A stretch of 64,000 bases of DNA from Legionella sp. PATHC035. GTDB taxonomy: Bacteria > Pseudomonadota > Gammaproteobacteria > Legionellales > Legionellaceae. This document shows, one piece after another, positions 34,759 to 43,240 of the stretch. Positions within the stretch are counted from its first letter, which is position 1, and each line of letters starts with the position of its first letter. The position numbers and the translations under genes were made by a program. The stretch covers positions 2,398,501-2,462,500 of the forward strand of contig NZ_JAPHOT010000001.1 of NCBI RefSeq assembly GCF_026191115.1. The letters run 5' to 3'. A model generated the notes under the pieces. The model was not told the DNA's origin. It was given only the letters and a program-made list of their open reading frames with translations, and did not search any database.

Positions 34759-35516
34759 CCAATGAGAATACACAACCCCATCTTCCTGGATTATTACAGA
34801 TTCTATCTGCAAATGGTTATGAAGTAGAGAATAGAATAAATCCTAAAATTGGGGAAGAAACATTATCTATAGGTTATACCTCCTACCGTACTGACGCCGA
34901 TGTTCCCCAACAAGACTCCAAGGAATCGCAACTGGTGTCGACGACTGTCAGTTTGCCAGAAGGGATACTTATGGCGCTCTCTTGTCCATTGGTCACCATA
35001 ATTTCTGGCCAAATGAAAGTGATGAAAGATCCGGTTACATGGGTAGCTGATGGTATTAGCTATGAACGTTCTCAGCTATTGATGCTTCATCCTGATTTGG
35101 AGGAAGGAAAGGATTTTTATCCCAATATCAAACTAAAGACGATTATTAATTACGTCTCTGCAACTTCTTTAAGTTCCGAAGATTATTGGGCGAAATTGCA
35201 AAAAGTAGAAGAAGATATCCAGGATCCAATACTTTTAAAAACCATGAAGGAGCCCGTTTTAAGTCCTAGTGGACATTCATATGAAAAAAGTTCTATAGAA
35301 ACATGGATAAACAGTAAATACGTGAATCTTCCTACAGTCAGTAATAGCGTTCCTATTCCAGATCCAATAACCAGGCAAGACATTAGGGGAAGAACTCTTG
35401 TAGAGAATAAAAATTTAAGCCAATTTATTAAAGCATGGCCTGATTTTTATAGGCAGCAAGAATATAACTTGGCAATATCGCTTTCTGAAAAAGTGCAATA
35501 CTCTAAATCAAACTGA
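34755..35516 (+). CDS. Tandem U-box protein, candidate E3 ubiquitin ligase effector (LubX-like)
   Basis: 253-residue protein with two U-box domains, as in Legionella pneumophila LubX (246 residues). U-box 2 (about 153-230) is textbook: D-P-I-L-L-K-T-M-K-E-P-V-L-S-P-S-G-H-S-Y-E-K-S-S-I-E-T-W-I, then D-P-I-T-R-Q-D and L-V-E-N-K-N-L-S-Q-F-I. U-box 1 (about 73-134) keeps L-S-C-P-L, M-K-D-P-V, G-I-S-Y-E-R-S and F-Y-P-N-I-K-L-K-T-I-I but has lost the loop between them. U-boxes recruit E2 enzymes only in eukaryotes, so it should act inside a host cell after translocation. The reading frame is open 57 bases further upstream, but the ATG at 34755 overlaps the previous stop and follows GGTGGAA. Confidence 0.85.
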   Translation: MTNENTQPHLPGLLQILSANGYEVENRINPKIGEETLSIGYTSYRTDADVPQQDSKESQLVSTTVSLPEGILMALSCPLVTIISGQMKVMKDPVTWVADGISYERSQLLMLHPDLEEGKDFYPNIKLKTIINYVSATSLSSEDYWAKLQKVEEDIQDPILLKTMKEPVLSPSGHSYEKSSIETWINSKYVNLPTVSNSVPIPDPITRQDIRGRTLVENKNLSQFIKAWPDFYRQQEYNLAISLSEKVQYSKSN

Positions 35517-35646
35517 GGGCTTCATTTCGTTCCTTCGAAAATAAGCTTAGGTCCGGAGGAACTGTTTCAGCAAAGGCGCGTTTGATCGAACTTACATTTT
35601 TTATGGTATAGTTTTTTATGGCTATCTAATAAGGAATTTTTGGGGT

Positions 35647-36900
35647 ATGCGCAAGGAATACCAAGGTGTGGTCACTCGATTTCTCCGCCCGGAGGAACGA
35701 CTTATTCAATCCGAAGAACGTGAAATGCCGTTAGTGATCGAAGCAAATGGTTCTGCGGATATTGCATTTCTGCAACAATTTCTAGCATCCAATTCTCTGC
35801 AAATCCTCGAGGATATGGCTCGTTATGGGGCTGTGCTTTTAAGAGGCTTTAATATCGAGGCGGATGAACATTTTGAACGGATCATTTTAAGTATTCCCGA
35901 GTTTCGTGGTATTAGCGAAGCGTTTATGTCAGAAAATGGTCGAGTTCATGTGAATGATCTCAAATATGTTTTGCATACTAATTCAGTATATAAAACGGGA
36001 GGGACACTTTATCTCGGTGGATTTCATACTGAAAATTATTATTCCGCTGATGTTCCTAGTTATCTTTGTTTTTGTTGTTTTCAACCTTCGGAATTAGGTG
36101 GTGAAACCGGTTTGATCAATACACAAAAAATTTACAGCCATTTGCACGATGCATTGAGACAGAAATTGGAAAAAAATTCCTTTTTTGTTTGTAAATGGTC
36201 CATTGCTGAAGTGGCTGACCGATACCAGATTAGCCAGGATGCAGTACATAAAATATGTAATGACTTTAAACTCCCGGTAATTGGCGAAGGAGAGGAGCAG
36301 TTTGTTTTAATGTATAAACCAGGTGTCTTAGAGCACCCGATTACTAAAGAGAAAGCATTACAAATCAATATGTTTGAACTTCCTACCCTGAACTATGAAC
36401 TGCGAAAATGCTTTATGAATGACTATAAAGGGAAGAAATGGTTTTGGCATCGTTTTTTTTGGAAATTACCCACTGCAGTGTTTCACTCCGTAGAAAAACT
36501 TGCAATTATTTTTATTTCTTTTTTTAACTCACCGACCAATTCATATAAAATGGTGCGCAATAAATTAACTCACTTCAAAGCCAGCAGAAAAATAAAACGC
36601 TCTTCCTTGAATACAGTGAAAGTAGGAAGTTGTTTTAATAAAGAGGAAGTTAAAGAACTGGCTCAATTAATGCGAAATTATTATTCATCTTGTTTATGGA
36701 AAAAAGGGGATGTACTCCTCATCGATAATAAAAAAGTCATGCATGCAGGTATGCCTGGAATGGGGCCTCGAGTGATTCGCGCCATGATTTGTAATCCTCT
36801 GGATATGAACTATTCAGCATCGGAGTCAGGCGCTTTAGTCGCAAAAGAACGCTCAACTGACACAATTGGTGCTCATATGGCTAAGGGGACTATGAATTAA
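35647..36900 (+). CDS. TauD/TfdA-family Fe(II)/2-oxoglutarate-dependent oxygenase
   Basis: Soluble non-heme iron oxygenase. L-R-G-F-N-I near residue 73, the metal motif H-T-E (in G-G-F-H-T-E-N-Y-Y) and distal H-A-G-M, plus R-V-I-R-A-M (2-oxoglutarate Arg) near the C-terminus are as in TauD and the SyrP-like hydroxylases. The H-x-D of TauD is H-x-E here, which still ligates iron. At 417 residues it exceeds TauD (about 280) by an insertion around 255-325 containing a hydrophobic, basic stretch (F-H-S-V-E-K-L-A-I-I-F-I-S-F-F). Substrate unknown; no sulfonate or biosynthetic cluster is adjacent. Confidence 0.88.
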   Translation: MRKEYQGVVTRFLRPEERLIQSEEREMPLVIEANGSADIAFLQQFLASNSLQILEDMARYGAVLLRGFNIEADEHFERIILSIPEFRGISEAFMSENGRVHVNDLKYVLHTNSVYKTGGTLYLGGFHTENYYSADVPSYLCFCCFQPSELGGETGLINTQKIYSHLHDALRQKLEKNSFFVCKWSIAEVADRYQISQDAVHKICNDFKLPVIGEGEEQFVLMYKPGVLEHPITKEKALQINMFELPTLNYELRKCFMNDYKGKKWFWHRFFWKLPTAVFHSVEKLAIIFISFFNSPTNSYKMVRNKLTHFKASRKIKRSSLNTVKVGSCFNKEEVKELAQLMRNYYSSCLWKKGDVLLIDNKKVMHAGMPGMGPRVIRAMICNPLDMNYSASESGALVAKERSTDTIGAHMAKGTMN

Positions 36901-36947
36901 TGTTTGGGTAGAAGGTGTTCGGCAGGGCGGATGAGGGATGCCCTCAC

Positions 36948-36979
36948 CCCCCCTCCCTCTGCCACCAGGGGGAGGGGGG
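36948..36979. repeat. C/G-rich palindrome between convergent genes
   Basis: A ten-base arm CCCCCCTCCC and its exact complement GGGAGGGGGG enclose a 12-base loop. It sits between the oxygenase and psuG ends and resembles the repeat patch at 25310-25500, including the preceding CCCTCA text. It may double as a bidirectional terminator. Confidence 0.6.
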
Positions 36980-36992
36980 ATTCTTAGCTGAA

Positions 36993-37892
36993 CTAGAAAA
37001 TAGCACGTGCAAGCTCGGCACCCAGGCGAGCATTATTTTTAATTAGAGCGATATTGGCTAATAAACTTTTACCTTGGGTCAGTTGTGCCACTTCAGCCAG
37101 TAGAAAAGGGGTTAACGCTTTTCCAGAAATATTGTTTTGCGCTGCTTTTTGTATGGCATTCCTGATTACCGGCTCGATGATCTCTATTGGGATATTAAAT
37201 TCTTTAGGGATCGGATTAGTGATTAAGATACCTGAAGACATACCTATCTCCCAATGAGCAGCTAATATTTTCGCGAGAGTTGGTACGTCCTCTACCCAGG
37301 TGGATAACTGATAATCAGTAGAATCAGTATAAAAAGCAGGTAATACTTGAGTGCGATAACCGATGACGGGTACACTCATCGTTTCTAAAAATTCTAAAGT
37401 ACGCGGCAGGTCAAGAATTGCTTTGGCACCGGCACAAATGACGGCGATCGGTGTTCTTGAAATTTCAATTAAATCTGCGGAAATATCCTGCGCATCACCT
37501 CGATGGACGCCACCAATCCCTCCGGTAGCAAATAATTTAATGCCCGCCTGCGCAGCACAAAATAAGGTGGCAGCAACTGTAGTTCCAGCAGAATATCTAT
37601 TGGCGACAATGAAAGGTAAATCACGTCGACTGGCTTTGAAAACCTCTTTATTGCATGCAAATTGTTGCAATTCACTTGCAGTTAAACCAATTTTTATTTT
37701 TCCATCAATTACCGCGATGGTTGCGGGCGTTACCTGATGGTCGCGGACAATTTGCTCCACTGCCTGGGCCGTTTCATAATTATCAGGATAGGGCATGCCA
37801 TGAGAAATGATGGTGGACTCTAATGCGAGCACCGGTTTTTTATGCTCAAGAGCTAATTTTACTTCTGGCGAATAATCAAAAAATTGCTGCAT
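36993..37892 (-). CDS. psuG: Pseudouridine-5'-phosphate glycosidase
   Basis: Cytosolic lyase-type enzyme splitting pseudouridine 5'-phosphate into uracil and ribose 5-phosphate. Family text is clear: A-L-E-S-T-I-I-S-H-G-M-P-Y-P near 23, A-V-I-D-G-K-I-K-I-G-L, S-A-G-T-T-V-A-A-T, F-A-T-G-G-I-G-G-V-H-R, V-I-C-A-G-A-K-A-I-L-D and P-V-I-G-Y. Glu and Lys in these blocks are the catalytic pair (Glu of E-S-T, Lys of G-A-K). Length 299. Its ATG lies inside the end of psuK (17-base overlap), giving a coupled psuK-psuG operon. Confidence 0.96.
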   Translation of the reverse strand: MQQFFDYSPEVKLALEHKKPVLALESTIISHGMPYPDNYETAQAVEQIVRDHQVTPATIAVIDGKIKIGLTASELQQFACNKEVFKASRRDLPFIVANRYSAGTTVAATLFCAAQAGIKLFATGGIGGVHRGDAQDISADLIEISRTPIAVICAGAKAILDLPRTLEFLETMSVPVIGYRTQVLPAFYTDSTDYQLSTWVEDVPTLAKILAAHWEIGMSSGILITNPIPKEFNIPIEIIEPVIRNAIQKAAQNNISGKALTPFLLAEVAQLTQGKSLLANIALIKNNARLGAELARAIF

Positions 37893-38838
37893 GATCTGTT
37901 TCTCTTAGTGTTTGGGTTAACTGAAGGTTTTTTAATGTCGCATGATTAATTTGTTCATTAACTGTATGGCAAGATTGTATGGTTAAAGCAGCCATCGCAG
38001 CGCCGGTTTTACAGGCGTCAACCAGGGGGGCATTGTGTTTCAACTCATACAGAACTCCAGCAACAAATGCATCGCCTGCACCGCTGACATCAACAATGGG
38101 GTCAATAAAAAATGCTGGGAAATGCTTCTGTACCGTTTCATTAACCAGTACATAGCCTGATTTACCCAAACTGATAACGCAATTTCTTACCCCTTTATCC
38201 AATAATAAATGACCGGCTTTGATGCAATCCGCTACTGAATGAATGCGGAGGTCAGTCAATGCTTCTGCTTCAAAACGATCGGGTTTCAGTAAAAAAACAT
38301 GTTCCAGGCAGGAAGGGAGCTTTTGGGCTTTAATTACAGAGACGGGATCAATGCATAATTTAATATTTTTGCTACCTGCTAATTGAATAGTATGTTCGAT
38401 AATTGCCTTTGGTAAATTGGTATCCAAAAAAACAAGTGTTTCACTATCCCATTCATTCCAGGATTGGGTGAACGGATAAAACGGAACATGATCAAAAATG
38501 TCCATATCTGCTAAAGCTAAGAATAACTCTCCTTCTTGATCAAGAATGACATCATAATGAGCTGTCGGCTTATCAGGAAGGGTAAGAACATTTTGGGTTT
38601 CGATATTAAGACTTTTTAAATGGGCTATTGCTTCCAGTCCATAATTATCTTGGCCGACAACGCTGCAAAGATGGACTTTGTCAGTCAACAAGGCAAGATT
38701 TTGAGCGACATTATGCGCCACACCACCAAAGGTTGAACTGGATGCAACAGGGTTGGATGTTCCCAATTGCACCTGATGAGTGGATGTTAATTTTCGATCA
38801 ATAGTGATCCCGCCAATGCATATTATTTTTTTATTCAT
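37876..38838 (-). CDS. psuK: Pseudouridine kinase, PfkB family
   Basis: PfkB/ribokinase-fold kinase phosphorylating pseudouridine on the ribose 5'-OH. It has G-G-I-T-I-D-R-K near the start, G-G-V-A-H-N-V-A-Q-N-L-A-L-L, and the C-terminal D-V-S-G-A-G-D-A-F-V-A-G signature with the catalytic Asp and the anion hole. The length of 320 fits. The next gene encodes the glycosidase that uses its product, which makes pseudouridine rather than another nucleoside the likely substrate. Confidence 0.92.
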   Translation of the reverse strand: MNKKIICIGGITIDRKLTSTHQVQLGTSNPVASSSTFGGVAHNVAQNLALLTDKVHLCSVVGQDNYGLEAIAHLKSLNIETQNVLTLPDKPTAHYDVILDQEGELFLALADMDIFDHVPFYPFTQSWNEWDSETLVFLDTNLPKAIIEHTIQLAGSKNIKLCIDPVSVIKAQKLPSCLEHVFLLKPDRFEAEALTDLRIHSVADCIKAGHLLLDKGVRNCVISLGKSGYVLVNETVQKHFPAFFIDPIVDVSGAGDAFVAGVLYELKHNAPLVDACKTGAAMAALTIQSCHTVNEQINHATLKNLQLTQTLRETDHAAIF

Positions 38839-39013
38839 TCATGGAATTAAAAAGGAGTGCGTGATGCATCATAACATGAGACGCAAAAATTAAAATAAGT
38901 GCATCTTGGGCGGCACAGGCTGCGGAGTCCTTCATCGCAAAAACGATGCGAGAGTTCTCCCTGCTGTAACGAATGGTATGCAGAAAGAGCCTGGCTGCAC
39001 TAGGATGACCGTT

Positions 39014-39700
39014 TTAATCAAGTTTGATACCAATACTATTTAACTTATCTTTTTCAACTTTAACGAATCCTTGTTCTTGCATCACTTGTTTAAAGAACGT
39101 TGGTATCACCGGGTTTTTAAACGAAACATCCGCTTTATTTAAAATCCTTGCTACCGAAGAGGAGCAATTATCTACTGTAAGTTTTAGTTCTGTCGCTGGA
39201 TGATGCTCATCGCGGTACATGGTCCCAATGCTGCCATCAAAACATTCTGGTAAAAAACAGCCTGTTTGCGACACATGATTTTTTACTGATAATTTTGCTC
39301 CAGTACCACCGATGAGTAGTTGAGTCGCTGCTGATATAAATGGATTTTGATATTCGAACACTGAGTAAAAACATTCCTTGCTGTCTACTTCGTTTTTCAA
39401 TTCTTTTTGTGCTTGTTTCGCCTTTTTATACTGATCTTTAGTTACTTTTTTAAGTAAAACATCATCTGCTTCTTTGATATCTTCTTTATGATCTGGAGCA
39501 TATTGTCCAAAAACAGGTATGGAGCCGAATGTTAATCCGTTAAGAAGACTACCAAGTGGTCCTGGAAAGAAACTAAAATGATCTGTCTTAGGAACATCAT
39601 TTTTAACCTTATGAACAAATGATGATACATGCCCAGGACCATTTTCCGAGTTAGTATCTTTGACACAGACGCCAATATAATACTCTTCTTTGCTATTCAT
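39014..39700 (-). CDS. Orphan protein, possible papain-like (NlpC-related) fold
   Basis: 228 residues from the ATG at 39700, which follows GAGG; an open frame extends 144 bases upstream without a good start. No signal peptide. Early in the protein G-P-G-H-V-S-S-F-V-H and D-H-F-S-F-F-P-G-P pair a His with a strand. Late in the protein comes L-T-V-D-N-C-S-S-S-V-A-R-I-L. This arrangement, H in a G-H-x-S strand and Cys in N-C-S-x-x-V-x-x-I/L, resembles circularly permuted papain-like peptidases/acyltransferases in which the His precedes the Cys. A K/E-rich linker (about 100-130) separates them. Protease, amidase or acyltransferase activity is all conjecture. A possible effector. Confidence 0.6.
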   Translation of the reverse strand: MNSKEEYYIGVCVKDTNSENGPGHVSSFVHKVKNDVPKTDHFSFFPGPLGSLLNGLTFGSIPVFGQYAPDHKEDIKEADDVLLKKVTKDQYKKAKQAQKELKNEVDSKECFYSVFEYQNPFISAATQLLIGGTGAKLSVKNHVSQTGCFLPECFDGSIGTMYRDEHHPATELKLTVDNCSSSVARILNKADVSFKNPVIPTFFKQVMQEQGFVKVEKDKLNSIGIKLD

Positions 39701-40178
39701 CTTCTCTACCTCATTTCTCAAAGTCTTAATGAGGCATCCTTGCTTCCAAAAAATACATGATGTTTTTCTATTATATATTGCGATTATTATTGGAACATTA
39801 AGTGGCGTCAGTACGCTTGAAATTTTGTTGCTGAGAGAGGTCAACTTAGATTAAGGCGATGCATGGGTTATTTGCGGAATAATTGAGTTTTAAAGACAAG
39901 AATCTTGAATCATTATTCCTGGTCGCTTGCTACCAGGCTTTCCTAGATGTAAAGGTCAGGCTTTGGCCGACAAAATAGTTGTTTCGAATGACCCGATTTT
40001 AGTGCATTAGCCGTAAGATACTCAAGGGAGCCAAGGCTAGGCTTACAGTAGACGAATTTTCTGGATGCTCGCACCTCGCTTACCATTTTTTTTGATGTAG
40101 CCTAAACAAAGAACATAATCTATGATTATGAAAATAGAACTGAGCTGTCAGGCGCTTTTAAATTCATAAGGAAAAATC
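39701..40178. other. Intergenic region with a small hairpin
   Basis: 478 bases between divergent genes. CCTGGT-N8-ACCAGG (39918-39937) forms a six-bp hairpin without T-run. The 39701-39844 part is an open but probably untranslated extension of the leftward gene. No other gene, RNA or repeat was recognised. Confidence 0.45.
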
Positions 40179-41117
40179 ATGGGGCTTCTCGTTGATGGTC
40201 AGTGGCATGATGTCTGGTATGATACTTCGAAAACTGGAGGGGAGTTCAAACGAGAATCATCCCAATTTCACTTTGCAATCAGTAATGAACCCAATGCTCG
40301 ATTTCCTGCTGAAAAGGGACGTTACCATTTATACGTCTCCCTGGCTTGTCCCTGGGCACATCGTACTTTGATTTTCAGAAAACTCAAGAAACTGGAGGAT
40401 TATATTGAGGTTTCGATCGTGCATCCGCATATGCTTGAAAAAGGATGGGAGTTTAAGAAAGGGATGGGCGCAACTGGGGATAGGCTTTATGGATTGAACT
40501 ATTTATACGAACTTTATCTGCAAGCCAATGACCAATATACGGGTAGAGTGACTGTACCGGTTTTATGGGATAAAAAAGAAAAAACGATTATTAATAATGA
40601 ATCAGCAGAAATTATTCGTCAGTTCAATCAGGCGTTTAATCATTTAACTGGGGATAATCAAGACTTTTACCCGGAACCACTTCGTCCAGAAATCGATGTC
40701 TTGAATGATCGAATTTATAATGCAATTAATAATGGAGTTTATCGTTGTGGGTTTGCAACCACACAACAGGCCTATGAAGAGGCGTATGGCCAATTGTTTC
40801 TTCTGCTTGATGAACTGGATGCGCGCTTACATAACCAAAAATATTTGTTGGGCGAACAGTTAACAGAGGCTGATTGGCGTTTTTTTACGACGTTAATACG
40901 CTTTGATGCGGTTTATTACGGTCATTTCAAAACAAACCAGCAACGAATTGCTGATTATGAAGGGCTCCAACCCTATCTGAAACGTCTTTATCACCATCCT
41001 GGAGTGCGCGAAACGGTAAACTTTTTACATATTAAGCAACATTATTATTTCAGTCATAAAACCATAAACCCAACGCAAATTGTACCTTTGGGACCAAAAT
41101 TGGATTTTGATTCATAG
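40179..41117 (+). CDS. Glutathionyl-hydroquinone reductase-like GST (Xi class, YqjG/ECM4)
   Basis: Cytosolic glutathione transferase of the Xi class, reducing glutathionyl-hydroquinones and related adducts. Cys57 in L-A-C-P-W-A-H-R-T is the catalytic nucleophile. The G-R-V-T-V-P-V-L-W-D, N-N-E-S-A-E-I-I-R, and L-T-E-A-D-W-R-F-F-T-T-L-I-R-F-D blocks are diagnostic. The length of 312 is typical. The converging aconitase gene ends 17 bases away. Confidence 0.93.
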   Translation: MGLLVDGQWHDVWYDTSKTGGEFKRESSQFHFAISNEPNARFPAEKGRYHLYVSLACPWAHRTLIFRKLKKLEDYIEVSIVHPHMLEKGWEFKKGMGATGDRLYGLNYLYELYLQANDQYTGRVTVPVLWDKKEKTIINNESAEIIRQFNQAFNHLTGDNQDFYPEPLRPEIDVLNDRIYNAINNGVYRCGFATTQQAYEEAYGQLFLLLDELDARLHNQKYLLGEQLTEADWRFFTTLIRFDAVYYGHFKTNQQRIADYEGLQPYLKRLYHHPGVRETVNFLHIKQHYYFSHKTINPTQIVPLGPKLDFDS

Positions 41118-41134
41118 TAGAGCAATTCGCCACT

Positions 41135-43078
41135 TTATTGGCTTTGATTTTTCTTTTTCAAATCTCTTTTAGCCCAATTAATTAAGCCGCCTTCAACCAA
41201 TAATTCGATTTGGCGTTGGGATAGCATTTGTTCCACTTCAACGTCTTTATCGTTTATTTTTATCTTGAATGATTTTTTCTCCAGAATGTCTGGAAGGTTT
41301 TTGATTTCAACCACATCATTGAGTTGGATAGCATGATAATCCTTAGGATTTTTAAAGGTTAAAGGCAAAATGCCGAAATTGATCAGATTTTGCCAATGGA
41401 TACGGGCAAAACTCTTGGCAATAACTACTTGTAAACCTAAATAGCGAGGAGCTAACGCTGCGTGTTCTCGACTTGAGCCTTGGCCATAATTTTCTCCGCC
41501 TACAATCACATGGCCTTTTTTATGATTTTGAGTTCGTGCCACATAATCTGGATCGACATGACCGAAAGTAAATTCACTAATTTTAGGAATATTACTCCGG
41601 TAAGGAAGCACTTTCGCACCGGCTGGAGAAATTTCATCGGTAGAAATATTATCCTCGACTTTGAGTAACACCGGTATTTTCAACGAATGAGGCAAGGGTT
41701 CGAATTCGGGCAAGGTGACTATATTAGGTCCTTTAACTAATTTTATTTTTTTTGCCTCTTCTAACGGTAAAGGGTTTTCAAAACACGCAGGGTTTAATAT
41801 CCTTTTCTTAGGTATTTTGATTTCAGGATAAGGTATTTCTAAAGTTCTAGGATCGGTAATGACCCCTGTTAATGCCGATGCAGCAGCAGTTTCAGGGCTA
41901 CACAGAAAAACCTTATCTTCATCCGTTCCTGAGCGGCCAGGAAAGTTTCTTGGAACCGTACGTAAACTATTTTTTTCTGTTGCGGGCGCCTGCCCCATCC
42001 CAATACATCCATTACAGCCTGCCTGATGAATGCGAGCGCCAGCGTGAATGAGACTGCCTAAATGTCCATCGCGAACCAACTCTTCTAAGATGGTTCGTGA
42101 GGTTGGATTGATATCAAATGACACATTAGGATGGATGGTTCGACCTTTTACTATTTCAGCTGCAATGGCAAAATCACGATATCCTGGATTGGCAGAGGAG
42201 CCAACATAGGTCTGATACACTTCCTCCCCTGCTATCTCAGCAACTGGAACTACATTTCCCGGACTTGTGGGTTTTGCAATGAGTGGTATCAGTTTAGATA
42301 AGTTGATTTCTGTATGTTCATCATAAGAACTATTTTTATCTGCTTTCAATTGCAACCAGTCTTTTTCACGACCTTGACTGTGCAGGAATTCTTTGGTGAT
42401 TTCATCCGATGGGAATACGGTGGTCGTTGCCCCCAACTCGGCCCCCATATTGGCGATTACATGGCGGTCCATGGCGCTTAGGTGCTTTAATCCTTCACCA
42501 TAATATTCAAAGATGTAACCTACACCACCTTTTACGTCATAACGACGCAGCATTTCCAGGATCACATCTTTTGCGCTAACCCATTTGGGCAGCGCGCCAG
42601 TTAAATGAATCCCCATCACTTTAGGCATTTTAATGAAGAGAGGATAACCGGCTATAGCCATGGCAACTTCCAGCCCACCCGAACCGATAGCAATCATTCC
42701 TAGAGAGCCTGCAGCACACGTATGACTGTCAGAGCCAGTTAATGTTTTACCCGGTTTTCCAAAAATTTGCATATGCACGGCATGGCTGATCCCATTCCCA
42801 GGCCGGCTAAAATAAAAACCAAAACGTCGCGCAGCACTGGCAAGAAAGAGATGATCATCAGGATTTTTATTATCTTCTTGGATGAGATTATGATCGACGT
42901 ATTGAACAGAAATTTCTGCTTGAGTTCGTTCAAGTCCTATGGCTTCTAATTCAAGCATGACCAAAGTTCCTGTTGCGTCTTGGCATAGCGTTTGATCAAT
43001 TTTTAAGGCAATTTCTTTTCCTGGTTCCATTTTGCCTTCAAGAAGATGGGCTTTGATGATCTTTTCGGTTACATTCAT
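41135..43078 (-). CDS. Aconitate hydratase, Aquifex-type short form
   Basis: Fe-S hydro-lyase interconverting citrate and isocitrate or a homologous substrate. Cluster Cys are in S-D-S-H-T-C-A-A-G and G-C-N-G-C-I-G-M-G. The swivel domain has S-T-D-E-I-S-P-A-G, G-G-E-N-Y-G-Q-G-S-S-R-E-H-A-A and I-N-F-G-I-L-P-L. The length of 647 and the single-chain order fit the Aquifex-type aconitases, not the ~890-residue IRP1-like AcnA typical of Legionella. It could therefore be a second aconitase or act on a different hydroxy-tricarboxylate. Monocistronic, with a GGAGG-like site before the ATG. Confidence 0.92.
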   Translation of the reverse strand: MNVTEKIIKAHLLEGKMEPGKEIALKIDQTLCQDATGTLVMLELEAIGLERTQAEISVQYVDHNLIQEDNKNPDDHLFLASAARRFGFYFSRPGNGISHAVHMQIFGKPGKTLTGSDSHTCAAGSLGMIAIGSGGLEVAMAIAGYPLFIKMPKVMGIHLTGALPKWVSAKDVILEMLRRYDVKGGVGYIFEYYGEGLKHLSAMDRHVIANMGAELGATTTVFPSDEITKEFLHSQGREKDWLQLKADKNSSYDEHTEINLSKLIPLIAKPTSPGNVVPVAEIAGEEVYQTYVGSSANPGYRDFAIAAEIVKGRTIHPNVSFDINPTSRTILEELVRDGHLGSLIHAGARIHQAGCNGCIGMGQAPATEKNSLRTVPRNFPGRSGTDEDKVFLCSPETAAASALTGVITDPRTLEIPYPEIKIPKKRILNPACFENPLPLEEAKKIKLVKGPNIVTLPEFEPLPHSLKIPVLLKVEDNISTDEISPAGAKVLPYRSNIPKISEFTFGHVDPDYVARTQNHKKGHVIVGGENYGQGSSREHAALAPRYLGLQVVIAKSFARIHWQNLINFGILPLTFKNPKDYHAIQLNDVVEIKNLPDILEKKSFKIKINDKDVEVEQMLSQRQIELLVEGGLINWAKRDLKKKNQSQ

Positions 43079-43240
43079 CTTTATTTCCTCCCTGAGAACA
43101 ACTGATTGTTAAAATATAGCACAGAGAGCTATTCTGGGATTACCGCTACTGGAGTTAACTCGTTTTTGGTGTGCTTATTTGCTGACCTCAATCAGTATGG
43201 ACTAAACTTCAAGTTGATGGAGCATTTTGGAGAATAGGGC

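Noticed and set aside
39701..39844. Longer N-terminus for the possible papain-like protein
   Set aside because: No ribosome binding site before the upstream start; GAGG precedes the ATG at 39700.
41690..41715. GGTTCGAAT-like tRNA T-loop word
   Set aside because: It lies inside the aconitase coding region and has no cloverleaf around it; no tRNA was found in the window.
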